NCBI GenBank assembly: GCA_016720545.1
Contig: JADKKK010000036.1
Span: 5,492-69,491, forward strand
Length of the DNA stretch: 64,000 nt
Reading direction: 5' to 3'
Source of the DNA: Myxococcales bacterium
GTDB lineage: Bacteria > Myxococcota_A > Polyangia > Polyangiales > Polyangiaceae
How positions within the stretch are numbered: position 1 is the first letter of the stretch; every line of letters begins with the position of its first letter. The position numbers and the translations under genes were made by a program. Below are positions 34,567 to 42,040 of the stretch, piece after piece. The notes below the pieces were generated by a model. That model made no database searches. It saw only the letters and a program-made list of their open reading frames with translations, and was not told where the DNA came from.

Positions 34567-37500
34567 GGGACCTTCGAGTGCGAGGTGTGGTACTGGAACT
34601 GAACCGTGGGCCCGTTCAACGTTCGCGGGTCGCCTACAGGATGAAGGGTGATGACCTGCTGATGACTGGCTCCCTCAGGCCGCATGGGGTCCAACTTGTA
34701 GAGCTCGAGCGTTGCCGTGTCCTGAACGGGGTCGGTGACGAGGTCGCCGTCGTGCTCTTCAATGAGCAGATAGGCCCGCTTGACAAATCCGAAGTTCGGA
34801 ATCGCAGACAGGTCCATGGCTTCGTCGGCGTCAAGGTCGTCGCGAAAGATGGGGCCGGCGACCTGAACGCCGTCGGCCACCACCTTGACGCTGAGCTCCT
34901 CGTCGCCGATGCCTAGCCCACCCTCTTCGAGGCACACGAGCTTGAACGCGATGGGAGAGGGCGGCGGGGATATGCCCGCCGTCATCCACGGCGGCAGGTC
35001 GTCCTTGGCGCCGCTCACGTACGTCAGATCGGTCACCACACCCACCGAGTAGCGCGTGGTGTCGGAGGGGCGTGACACCTTCAGGAGGTAGTTCGCCTCA
35101 TGAGCCTCTTCGGTCATGGCAATCGCGCTACTGTCGGAAGGAAGCAATGACCGAACCGGGAGCCCCTCCCTCTCCAACGACAGGTCGGGGCTGCGCGGGT
35201 CCGTGCCATCGAGCGTTGTTCCCTGGAAGACGAGCGTCTGCGGCACTCTTGGGTTGGCGGTGGCGATAGAGGAGAACGTAAAATAGCCGGTGTACGGCTT
35301 ATTGAGCGGAACCGCCGGTGTCAGAGGCTTCGCTGGAAGAAGCTCGCAGGCCGTGTCCTCGCTCGCGCAATCGTGCTTCAGCACGAGGAGGCTCGCCTCA
35401 CCGTAGGTGAGGCCGTCGGGACTGTAGACCCGCAGATACAGCTCGCCGTCGCCGCCGAAGAATCGATCCGTCTCGTAGGTGCACGGAACCCGGTTGCGAA
35501 CCGTTCCCGCGCTACACCGAGCGGGCTCTACCGTGAGGACGCGCTGCCTCCGCGGGAGGGGTCGAAGAGGCTGACTCAGGTTTTCAGCGGAGAACACGTC
35601 CAGGCGCATCCCCGACTCAACCTCCCCCTTCGCCAGGCCAAGGGTGTACGTCCCGGGCGGGAGCCTAAACCACGCGTCGGCGCCCGGGGTCGGCAGCGCG
35701 ACGCCAAACGGCGTGCCGTTCGTTCTTGGCAGCGTGGCCATCGCCGGATTGCAGAAGGCCGCGCGCGGGCCAAGCTCCATCGCGAGCCCGACGTGATCCG
35801 ACGTGGTGGAATGGAGCGTGGTACGTATCCAATTGACGCACCGCGCATTCGGTTCCGAGAAGGTCGCGTACGGAAAGCTCGGGGTGCCGGCGGCCCAGGT
35901 CAGCGCGCCCGGTGCGTGGTAGCCATCGCCATTGAGCAAGAAGTAGTCGAACCGGCGCGCGCCCACGTATCCTGTGTTGAGATCGCCGCCGTACTCCCCC
36001 ATGTTGTACGTGGTGCCTTCGTCCCTCGGGGAAGTTGTGCGCCAGGCGTCGAAGTACGGACGGGAGTCGAGGTTTCCCCAAATTCGGCGACGGTACTCTT
36101 CCGCTCTTGGCGCTGTGCCCGGCGATTCTGCCGAGTCGTCCCGCGCGATGTAGCCATCGATATTGAGGTCGCCGGCGATGATCGTTGTCTGATTTCGGCT
36201 TGGGCTCACGCGGTCGTCGATCAGCGCCCGAATATAGTGCAATTGGCGCTCTCGCGCTGCGACTGCGCATTCTGAGCTCTCGGCCTGCGTGTGGGTAAGA
36301 GCGATATTGATGCGTCCGCCGGGGGGCGCGATGTGAAAGAGAACGACGCCCTTCGCGGCTAGCTGGTCCGTTGTCGATCCGCAGCTGTGGTTGAATTCCA
36401 GGAAGCGGATGTAGGGGTCGGGGTTGATGAACACGCCGTTGGAGATCGCAACGACGGAGCCCATGTCACCCGGGTAGGTGTTCCCGTCGTTCTGGGCCTC
36501 GACGAACGGGTAGCGACTGAACGCCATGAGCCCACTGTCGGTTGCGTCCTTCCCGAGCCCCCAGAGCTTGCCCGCCCCCGGCCCGAGGGTCATGTAGATC
36601 ACGTACGGAAACTCGTCTTTGAGGATGTCGTAATACTCGTCTCGCTGGGCCCGACCAGAGCTCCGGGGAACGGGCTTCCCCGCGAGCGTGCTTCCTAGCG
36701 TTCCGCCAGCAACCGCCCCGCCCGGCCCCCCCAGGAACCACCCCACGACCGCACCAAAGATGCCGCCGGCCGTCGAGCTCGGCTCGTTCGAGCCGGTTCC
36801 CCATACTTCGTTGAGGAGGACGACATCAAAACCCCGCGCGTGGTCTCGAATGCGCTGGGCCAGTCGCCTCGCCCGCTCGGGCTCAACACCGAGAACGCCC
36901 CATGTGTTGAACGTCAAAATGCGGACGCGTTGGGTCTCGGTGGCTCGCTGCAGAGACGCCACGGGCGGTGCCGGCGGGGGAGCCGGGGCGCCGGCCGGCG
37001 GGCTCAGCCATGGCCACTCCACTTCCGGCCGGGGGGCCTGCGTCGCCGGAAGCCCGTCTCCGTTCGTCGGCCGTATGGCCACCGGGGTCGCCGCCGTGGC
37101 GTGAGACTTGCGGTACGGAGCCATCGAAAGCGTGCTCGCCCGCCTCGGCGCTACGAAAGAACCGCCCCGTGACAGCCAGCGTGCCTCCGAGCGTGAAAAC
37201 GCCGGCACCGCTCGTCGCCCTACCCGCGGCGCCCCCAAAGCCCCTGTCGGCGACTGGCGCTCGAACCTCGCCGGCGGCCTGGGCGCGACCACCGGGCCCA
37301 CGTCGCACGGGCACGCCGCCGACTTCGGCTTGCGGGCCACCGGGCCGCCCGCGAGCTCCGCGAAGTCGTGCGCGTGGCGGCCTATCCGCGTCCGCCGCTC
37401 CGCCACCGAGTGGACCGGGCTGCACGGGCAAGGCACCTTCTTCGGCCTGTCTTTCGCCCACGCGGGCGGCCCGCCCGCGAGCTCGGCGTACTCGTGCGCG

Positions 37501-37727
37501 TGCCGCGCGCGCCGCTGGCCGTTCGCGTCGACCGCGGGCGGCAGCGGGACCGCGCCCGGCCGCCTGGACCTGGGGAGCCCACCGGCGATCGACGCGAGCT
37601 CATGGGTGTGTCGCACGCGGGTGGGCGTCGCGGCGGGCGTCGCTGCGTCGCTGCGCGCGGGCGCTCGCTTCCGGCCCGGCGGCCCCCCCGCCAGCTCCGC
37701 GTACTCGTGCCAGTGCTTGGCGCCCAT
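34563..37727 (-). CDS. Neutral-sphingomyelinase-like EEP phosphodiesterase with N-terminal repeats
   Basis: 1054 residues from the ATG at 37727, chosen because GGAGGG lies just upstream; an ATG at 37817 would add 30 residues. Four repeats at about 5-17, 40-50, 76-101 and 117-141 share HWHEYAELAGGP / HTHELASIAGGL / HAHEYAELAGGP / HAHDFAELAGGP, and the last two end in C-P-C. After a Pro-rich linker (about 240-258) comes an endonuclease/exonuclease/phosphatase domain: TFNTWG (N274), LLNEVW (E307), LMAFSRYP, DQLAAKGVVLFHI, LTHTQAE (H479), GDLN (D520, N522), RFDYFLLN (D594), SDH (644-645). The 'D-x-L-A-A-K-G-V' block fits neutral sphingomyelinases. A Gly-rich hydrophobic insert at 321-350 may enter a membrane. 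The last 400 residues look like beta-sandwich modules. No signal peptide is seen. First gene of an overlapping operon. Confidence 0.7.
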   Translation of the reverse strand: MGAKHWHEYAELAGGPPGRKRAPARSDAATPAATPTRVRHTHELASIAGGLPRSRRPGAVPLPPAVDANGQRRARHAHEYAELAGGPPAWAKDRPKKVPCPCSPVHSVAERRTRIGRHAHDFAELAGGPVARKPKSAACPCDVGPVVAPRPPARFERQSPTGALGAPRVGRRAVPAFSRSEARWLSRGGSFVAPRRASTLSMAPYRKSHATAATPVAIRPTNGDGLPATQAPRPEVEWPWLSPPAGAPAPPPAPPVASLQRATETQRVRILTFNTWGVLGVEPERARRLAQRIRDHARGFDVVLLNEVWGTGSNEPSSTAGGIFGAVVGWFLGGPGGAVAGGTLGSTLAGKPVPRSSGRAQRDEYYDILKDEFPYVIYMTLGPGAGKLWGLGKDATDSGLMAFSRYPFVEAQNDGNTYPGDMGSVVAISNGVFINPDPYIRFLEFNHSCGSTTDQLAAKGVVLFHIAPPGGRINIALTHTQAESSECAVAARERQLHYIRALIDDRVSPSRNQTTIIAGDLNIDGYIARDDSAESPGTAPRAEEYRRRIWGNLDSRPYFDAWRTTSPRDEGTTYNMGEYGGDLNTGYVGARRFDYFLLNGDGYHAPGALTWAAGTPSFPYATFSEPNARCVNWIRTTLHSTTSDHVGLAMELGPRAAFCNPAMATLPRTNGTPFGVALPTPGADAWFRLPPGTYTLGLAKGEVESGMRLDVFSAENLSQPLRPLPRRQRVLTVEPARCSAGTVRNRVPCTYETDRFFGGDGELYLRVYSPDGLTYGEASLLVLKHDCASEDTACELLPAKPLTPAVPLNKPYTGYFTFSSIATANPRVPQTLVFQGTTLDGTDPRSPDLSLEREGLPVRSLLPSDSSAIAMTEEAHEANYLLKVSRPSDTTRYSVGVVTDLTYVSGAKDDLPPWMTAGISPPPSPIAFKLVCLEEGGLGIGDEELSVKVVADGVQVAGPIFRDDLDADEAMDLSAIPNFGFVKRAYLLIEEHDGDLVTDPVQDTATLELYKLDPMRPEGASHQQVITLHPVGDPRTLNGPTVQFQYHTSHSKVP

Positions 37728-37761
37728 CCACCCTCCAGCCCATGACGCTACGCCAAAAGAA
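37665..37761. repeat. 97-bp direct repeat, copy 1 (5' end of EEP gene)
   Basis: Identical to 40101-40197 except one base, same orientation, offset 2436 bases. It covers the ribosome site, the start codon (37727) and the first H-W-H-E-Y repeat of the EEP gene. Weaker similarity continues outwards to about 37808/40247, where both copies end in ...TATGAGCA-GGGGG. Confidence 0.9.
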
Positions 37762-37855
37762 GTTCTTGACAACCGGTTTTTTTTCCGTTTCACTATGAGC
37801 AAGGGGGATGGGGCCAACCGCGGCTCGCAGGCTCCCTTTGCCCGGAGGGATCACC

Positions 37856-38234
37856 ATAGCGAAGCTTCAACATTTTGGTATTCGACGACTTCATCTCTGG
37901 CGCGGGGACGGTCGTCTACACCCGGCCCGATTTCTACGACAAGCTCGGCAGCGTCGACAAGCTCGCACTCTTCGCCGTCTCCGACCAGGTGACGACCAAC
38001 GGCACGCTCACTGTGCGGATCGAGCACTCCGCAGACGGCGTCAACTGGATAGCTAAGTCGTCCGGCGCCGCCGAGATCGCCGCCGCGGACCTCACCGCGG
38101 GCTCCACCGAAGTGGCCTATGGCTACGATCCCGGCACGTCCCCGACGCTCGGCCTCGTTCGCCTGTCGCTCACCATCGCGACCTCGACGATGGCGCACGT
38201 CAAGCTCTGGGTCACTGGGCGCGACGCGTCCTGA
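37856..38234 (+). CDS. FDDFI-type structural-like protein with damaged start
   Basis: The body reads VFDDFISGAGTVVYTRPDFYDKLG, LALFAVSDQVTTNGTLTVRIEHSADGVNW and LWVTGRDAS, about 118 residues, strongly like the first domain of the next gene. The start is unclear. A TTG at 37875 is the only codon in frame, but a good ribosome site (GGAGGG, 37844-37849) stands before an ATA at 37856, in another frame, which reads AKLQHFG. If ATA were ATG and the GG at 37877-37878 one G, the protein would begin MAKLQHFVFDDF. So it may be a twice-damaged start. The family seems beta-rich; similar short proteins occur near phage-tail-like gene sets in myxobacteria (recollection, unverified). Confidence 0.45.
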
Positions 38235-38244
38235 GGGCCTCGCC

Positions 38245-39318
38245 ATGCCCGGTGAGCCCATCCTCGCGTTCGACGACATCATCAACGGCGACAGCCCCGT
38301 CTACAGCGCCAACTACCTCGACGATGTGCTGGCCGAGCTGGAGAGCTACACCATCGAGGTGATCGCGGATCGCATCGGCTCCACCGAGAACATCACGGTG
38401 CAGCTCGAGACCAGCGCCGACGGTCGCAACTGGGTGGAGAAGAACCCGGGCCAGCCCGAGGTGCTCGCGAACACCTCCGCTGCCCACGCGGTCTTCTCCG
38501 GCATCGACATCGGCGTGCGGCCGGCGCTCGGGTTCGTTCGGCTTCGACTGAAGCTCGACGAAGCGGGCAGCGCCAAGGTGCGCGTGCACGTGCGCGAGGG
38601 GCCGGAGCTCGGCTTTCTCCCCATGTCGCTCGCCGGGTGCCGCGCGTGGCTTCGCGCGGATCTCGGCATCACGGCAGACGCCAACCTGAACGTGTCGAGC
38701 TGGCGAGACCTGACCGGAAACGGCTTCGACGCGACCCAAGCCACCTCGACTCGGCAGCCGCTCGTCGCCACCGGGGCGACGCTCGTGGGCGGACGGCCCG
38801 CCGTGGTCTTCGACGCCTCGACCGCGGGCCAAGAGAAAATTCTGACCCTGGGCGCCTCTCTCGCGGGCCTCACCTCCGGTCACGTGTTCGTGATCCACAA
38901 GCGCGCGTCCCAGACGCCCGGCACGGCGGCGCGCGCGGGCTTCTGGACAATGGGGTCGAGCGCCGACGCCGCGCACGTGCCCTACACCGACAGCAAAGTA
39001 TGGGACGACTGCGGCGCGACGGTTCGGAAGGACTGCGGCGCCCTCACGGCCACACTCACCAGTCCGAGCTGCTACGAAGTGCGCAGCGCCGCGGGCGCGT
39101 GGCAGAACCTCATCAACGGGACCTCTCAGTTCTCGACCGCCACCAACACAGTCGGGTTCGCCTCGGCCCCCGCGCTGGGCGGCAACACCAGCGTGGGCTC
39201 GTACTTCGACGGGTCCATCGCCGAGCTGGCCGTCTACGACCGGGTCTTGTCGGCCACAGCAAGACACCGGCGGAGACGATGGCCCAGAAGGGGACAACTG
39301 CCGTCGCGTAGACCTTGA
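38245..39318 (+). CDS. Beta-sandwich (LamG-like) protein, C-terminus cut by a breakpoint
   Basis: 357 residues. The first 115 (ILAFDDIINGDSPVYSANYLDD, TIEVIADRIGSTENITVQLETSADGRNW) are a diverged copy of the upstream protein, so the pair arose by tandem duplication. The rest, starting LPMSLAGCRAWLRADLGITADANLNVSSWRDLTGNGFDA, is a concanavalin-like/LamG domain (FVIHKRASQTPG, YFDGSIAELAVYDRVLSA). In relatives the domain ends in a helix such as 'ERAxVEAYLxxRY'; here after VLSATA the frame changes to low-complexity RHRRRRWPRRGQ, and the same bases on the minus strand belong to a truncated lipoprotein. So the natural C-terminus has been lost at about 39255. Confidence 0.6.
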   Translation: MPGEPILAFDDIINGDSPVYSANYLDDVLAELESYTIEVIADRIGSTENITVQLETSADGRNWVEKNPGQPEVLANTSAAHAVFSGIDIGVRPALGFVRLRLKLDEAGSAKVRVHVREGPELGFLPMSLAGCRAWLRADLGITADANLNVSSWRDLTGNGFDATQATSTRQPLVATGATLVGGRPAVVFDASTAGQEKILTLGASLAGLTSGHVFVIHKRASQTPGTAARAGFWTMGSSADAAHVPYTDSKVWDDCGATVRKDCGALTATLTSPSCYEVRSAAGAWQNLINGTSQFSTATNTVGFASAPALGGNTSVGSYFDGSIAELAVYDRVLSATARHRRRRWPRRGQLPSRRP

Positions 39319-39325
39319 GGGCCAT
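39258..39325 (-). pseudogene. 5' remnant of a lipoprotein gene, cut at about 39258
   Basis: The ATG at 39325 overlaps the previous stop (TGATG) and gives MALKVYATAVVPFWAIVSAG then VLLW, the start of a signal peptide like that of the gene at 39582. The reading then runs into the antisense of the LamG-like gene. Both genes are cut at the same place, which marks a rearrangement joint. Confidence 0.45.
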
Positions 39326-39600
39326 CACGACTCCTCGCCCGACAGGCTGTGGGCCTGATTGACCGTGACCTGGTACTCGCCGTAGGGGTTGTAGGGGTTC
39401 GCACCTCCCACGTTGCTGAACTCCAGCGTGTCGCTCGCGTTCACGCTCGGCCAGAAGATCTCCGCGTAGGTCTTCCCGGCCACGCCCACCGCCGCCAAGA
39501 TCTCGTCGTCGCCCAGGAAGTCCCCGCCGAGGGGGCCAGGGCGCCGAGTGCTTGATGGAGCTTCGCATGATCCGTCTCGGGCTAGTTCTGACGAATCCAC
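39325..39600 (-). CDS. Second copy of the 'DTLEFSNV' protein
   Basis: The C-terminal 60 residues are clear: AEIFWPSVNASDTLEFSNV, GGANPYNPYGEYQVTVN and QAHSLSGEES. A better N-terminus (MRSSIKHSA) exists in another frame from 39568, so one base change near 39535-39545 (C-rich run) may separate it from GPLGGDFLGDDEILAAVGVAGKTY. The open frame as it stands overlaps the end of the lipoprotein upstream. Homologous to 33357-33683 through the identical 36-bp block. Function unknown. Confidence 0.45.
   Translation of the reverse strand: MDSSELARDGSCEAPSSTRRPGPLGGDFLGDDEILAAVGVAGKTYAEIFWPSVNASDTLEFSNVGGANPYNPYGEYQVTVNQAHSLSGEES
39410..39445. repeat. 36-bp direct repeat, copy 2 (partner at 33619-33654)
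   Basis: Exact copy of 33619-33654. It lies in the second DTLEFSNV gene and is one of three sequence blocks shared between the two operon copies. Confidence 0.8.
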
Positions 39601-40052
39601 ACGATTCGAGAGACGCTCCCGCTATCGACGGTGACCGACCCCGAAGCGCAGTCCGATGTGCGCACGAAATCGCCATTGCTCTTGAGAAACGGTGCGCTTC
39701 CGACCACCTCTTGGTCAAAGGCCCCCTGATCCCTTGGAACCTCCGACTCCTCAACGTTGCAGAGATCGACGTGATACGTCTTGGCCTGCATGGACATCGC
39801 GTACTCGGTGAAGAGCCCGGGTGACCTCGTCGTGCAACGCGGCTCCTCGTCGAGGGTGAGGCCGGGGGGAATGCCACACGCCGCAACCGATCCGTCCGTC
39901 CTCGGCGGCTCGCGCGCGTCCAGTCCGGCCTCCGCCGCCACGCTCGCGTCGGGCGTGGGACTGGGGGCGGGGGTCGCGGAACAATGGATCAGCAAGGCAC
40001 CCGCGCACAACATGACCCAGCAAGAAGCCAGTGCTCGCGTGTTCGAGTGCAT
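39582..40052 (-). CDS. Small lipoprotein, possible partner of the EEP system
   Basis: 156 residues from an ATG at 40052. MHSNTRALASCWVMLCAGALLIHCSATPAP has a lipobox L-I-H-C, then an Ala/Pro/Asp linker and a short domain with four Cys (SVAACGIPPGLTLDEEPRC, HVDLCNVEES, VRTSDCASGSV). The same frame runs upstream through RSGPQPVGRG and AVKTVKV into the copied H-W-H-E-Y repeat at 40163, so a fused product is possible, though the internal ATG gives a far better signal peptide. The place after an EEP 5' end suggests it could be an immunity or anchor protein (speculative). Confidence 0.5.
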   Translation of the reverse strand: MHSNTRALASCWVMLCAGALLIHCSATPAPSPTPDASVAAEAGLDAREPPRTDGSVAACGIPPGLTLDEEPRCTTRSPGLFTEYAMSMQAKTYHVDLCNVEESEVPRDQGAFDQEVVGSAPFLKSNGDFVRTSDCASGSVTVDSGSVSRIVWIRQN

Positions 40053-40100
40053 GACCTTCACGGTCTTCACGGCTCCCCGCCCGACAGGCTGTGGGCCTGA

Positions 40101-40197
40101 TCGCTTCCGGCCCGGCGGCCCCCCCGCCAGCTCCGCGTACTCGTGCCAGTGCTTGGCGCCCATCCACCCTCCAGCCCATGACGCTACGCCAAGAGAA
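40101..40197. repeat. 97-bp direct repeat, copy 2 (remnant of an EEP gene start)
   Basis: Same as 37665-37761 with one mismatch. On the minus strand it has the same GGAGGG and ATG (40163) and codes MGAKHWHEYAELAGGPPGRK, but then joins CAGGCCCACAGCCTGTCGGG, which in another frame is the end (QAHSLSGGEP, stop) of a further DTLEFSNV-type gene. So an EEP gene was reduced to its first 21 codons by an internal deletion. Confidence 0.85.
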
Positions 40198-40230
40198 GTG
40201 CGTGACAATGGGCTTCGTGTATTTGTTTCC

Positions 40231-40353
40231 CTATGAGCAGGGGGTGCGCCTCAAGCTCGCAGGCAGCGACCCAGCTCGTACCGGGTACCGGCGCTCATAC
40301 CAGGCGACGGCTGCGGCAAGCTCGGCTTCGGCGAGGCGATGGAACCGAATCAG
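40231..40353 (-). pseudogene. Truncated RelE/ParE-type toxin gene
   Basis: Directly after (and overlapping) the antitoxin stop, the frame reads LIRFHRLAEAELAAAVAWYERRYP, the conserved N-terminus of RelE/ParE-family toxins (h-x-h-x-x-x-A-x-x-E-L-x-x-A-h-x-W-Y-E). After about 24 residues the similarity stops and unrelated codons (VRAGSLPASLRR) run to a TAG. Normal toxins have about 90-100 residues, so it cannot be active. The cut lies next to the end of the duplicated block. Confidence 0.65.
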
Positions 40354-40559
40354 AGGCCGATCCTGCGCCTCACGGCTTCCCACGGAATCCCAGGCTCGCG
40401 TCCCTCGATCACGTCGGCCGCGCGGCGCTCGATCTCGTCGACGTCGTCGAGCGAGAGCCCCGGAGGCACCTCAAGCGAGCGCAGCAACTCCGTGGCGAGC
40501 TCTTCGCGCTCTTCGGGAGGGAGGGCCAGGGCTTCGGCGAGGAGGCGGGAGGGAGGCAC
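40350..40559 (-). CDS. Addiction-module antitoxin (RelB/TIGR02574-like)
   Basis: 69 residues: LLAEALALPPEEREELATELLRSLE is the typical start of the 'addiction module' antitoxin family, ending in GREPGIPWEAVRRRIGL. Such proteins bind and block ParE/RelE toxins. The overlapping toxin at 40231-40353 is cut short, so this is a lone antitoxin, left after a rearrangement. Confidence 0.7.
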   Translation of the reverse strand: MPPSRLLAEALALPPEEREELATELLRSLEVPPGLSLDDVDEIERRAADVIEGREPGIPWEAVRRRIGL

Positions 40560-40716
40560 CAGAAGAGTATGCCACAGCGGGCCGATCGGGTCTTGTCGTC
40601 CGACGAGCGCGCGGTGCTCGTCACCTACTCAAGGGACGCCTGCTCTCGATGACGTAGTCGTACCCACGCACCGCGCACGGCGAGCCTGCGCGCCGCGGAG
40701 GTGATAGAACCGCGCG

Positions 40717-41874
40717 GTGCTCGCTCGCTCCCCGGAAGGCTCGCTGCTCCTCCCCGCGCTGACCACCGCCCACTCGCACGCGTTCCAGCGCGGCATGCGC
40801 GGCACAGCGCAGCGCCCAGGCCCGGGCACGGGCGGCGCCGACGACTTCTGGACCTGGCGCGGGCAGATGTACCGCCTCGCCACGTCGCTCACGCCGGAGA
40901 GCATCGAGCGCATCAGCCGCGTCGCCTTCCGCGAGCTGCGGCGCGCCGGGATCGACACCGTGGGCGAGTTCCATTACGTGCATCATACACCCGATGGCAC
41001 GCCCTACGCGCGCCGCACCGAGCTCGCCGAGCGCGTGGTGCAGGCCGCGCTCGACGAGGGCCTCCGCATCGCGCTCCTCCGCACGGCCTACTTTCGCGCG
41101 GGCCCCGGGCGCGAGCCCGAGCCCGGGCAGCGGCGCTTCTGCGATCGCGACGTCGACGACGTGCTCCGCGACGTCGAGGCCCTGCGCGCGCTCTACGCGG
41201 GCGATCCTCGCGTGGTGGTGGGCATCGCGCCGCACTCGGTGCGCGCGGTGCCGCCCGACCTGCTCGTCCCGCTCGCGCGGTACGCCGAGCAGCACGGTCT
41301 GCCGCTGCACATGCATGTGTCCGAGCAGCCGCGCGAGGTCGACGAGTGTCTCGCCGAGACCGGCCGTCGCCCCGCCGAGCTGCTCGCCGACCTCGGCGTG
41401 CTCTCCCCCCGTTTCGTGGCGGTCCACGCGACGCAGCTCGCCCCGCACGAGGCGCGCCTGCTCGGCGAGGCCGGAGCGTTCGCGTGTGTGTGCGCCACGA
41501 CGGAGCGCGACCTCGGCGACGGCCTCCCCGACCTCACGGCCCTCCGCGCCTCCGGTACGCGGCTGTGCACGGGCATCGATAGCCACGTGCTCACCGATCC
41601 GTTCGACGATCTCCGGGCGCTCGAGACCCACGAGCGCCTGCGCACGAAGGCCCGGGTCACCTTCTCTCCGCCGCCTGGCGCCAGCACCCCGGCGGAGCAG
41701 CTCTGGCGCGAGGGTTCGCTGCACGGCGCGCTCGCGTGCGGCTTCGACGGCCCGGCGGGACAGCTCGCGATCGACCCTCTGCACCCCACGCTCGCGCTCG
41801 TGGAGCAGGAGCACCTCCTCGACGCCATCGTGTTCAGCGGCCACCCGGGCCTGGTGAGCCCGGGAGCCTGCTGA
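40717..41874 (+). CDS. HutF-like formimidoylglutamate deiminase, short form
   Basis: 385 residues from a GTG (GGAGGTGAT lies 13 bases upstream). TAHSHAFQRGMRG, DDFWTWRGQMYRLA, GIDTVGEFHYVHH, GIAPHSVRAVP, LHMHVSEQPREV and ATTERDLGDGLPDL follow HutF and related amidohydrolases (zinc ligands in H-S-H, PHS and HVSE). The family converts N-formimino-L-glutamate to N-formyl-L-glutamate and ammonia in histidine breakdown. The protein lacks the usual ~50-residue beta domain before H-S-H and also a C-terminal part, which is odd for a ~450-residue family. No other hut genes are near. It may be a shortened or re-purposed enzyme. Confidence 0.65.
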   Translation: MLARSPEGSLLLPALTTAHSHAFQRGMRGTAQRPGPGTGGADDFWTWRGQMYRLATSLTPESIERISRVAFRELRRAGIDTVGEFHYVHHTPDGTPYARRTELAERVVQAALDEGLRIALLRTAYFRAGPGREPEPGQRRFCDRDVDDVLRDVEALRALYAGDPRVVVGIAPHSVRAVPPDLLVPLARYAEQHGLPLHMHVSEQPREVDECLAETGRRPAELLADLGVLSPRFVAVHATQLAPHEARLLGEAGAFACVCATTERDLGDGLPDLTALRASGTRLCTGIDSHVLTDPFDDLRALETHERLRTKARVTFSPPPGASTPAEQLWREGSLHGALACGFDGPAGQLAIDPLHPTLALVEQEHLLDAIVFSGHPGLVSPGAC

Positions 41875-42040
41875 AGCCTGCTCAGGCAGCGCGCGCGTGA
41901 CGCGGCGGTTCGCGGAGTCGTCGCGGCCACACACTCGCTACGCGCACGGCGCGGCGAGCAGTGGCTGGGCCCGGCGCACGCAGCTCGCCGAGGGTTGTCG
42001 ACACGCCCGCTGATCTTGGCGAAACTACGGACCGTGAGCC

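Noticed and set aside
36680..36780. Gly-rich hydrophobic stretch as a signal or start of a second gene
   Set aside because: It is in frame inside the EEP domain, between two catalytic motifs, so it is an insert, not a new start.
34563..37727. Plain DNase I-like nuclease
   Set aside because: The D-Q-L-A-A-K-G-V block and the motif spacing fit neutral sphingomyelinases better, though nuclease activity is not excluded.
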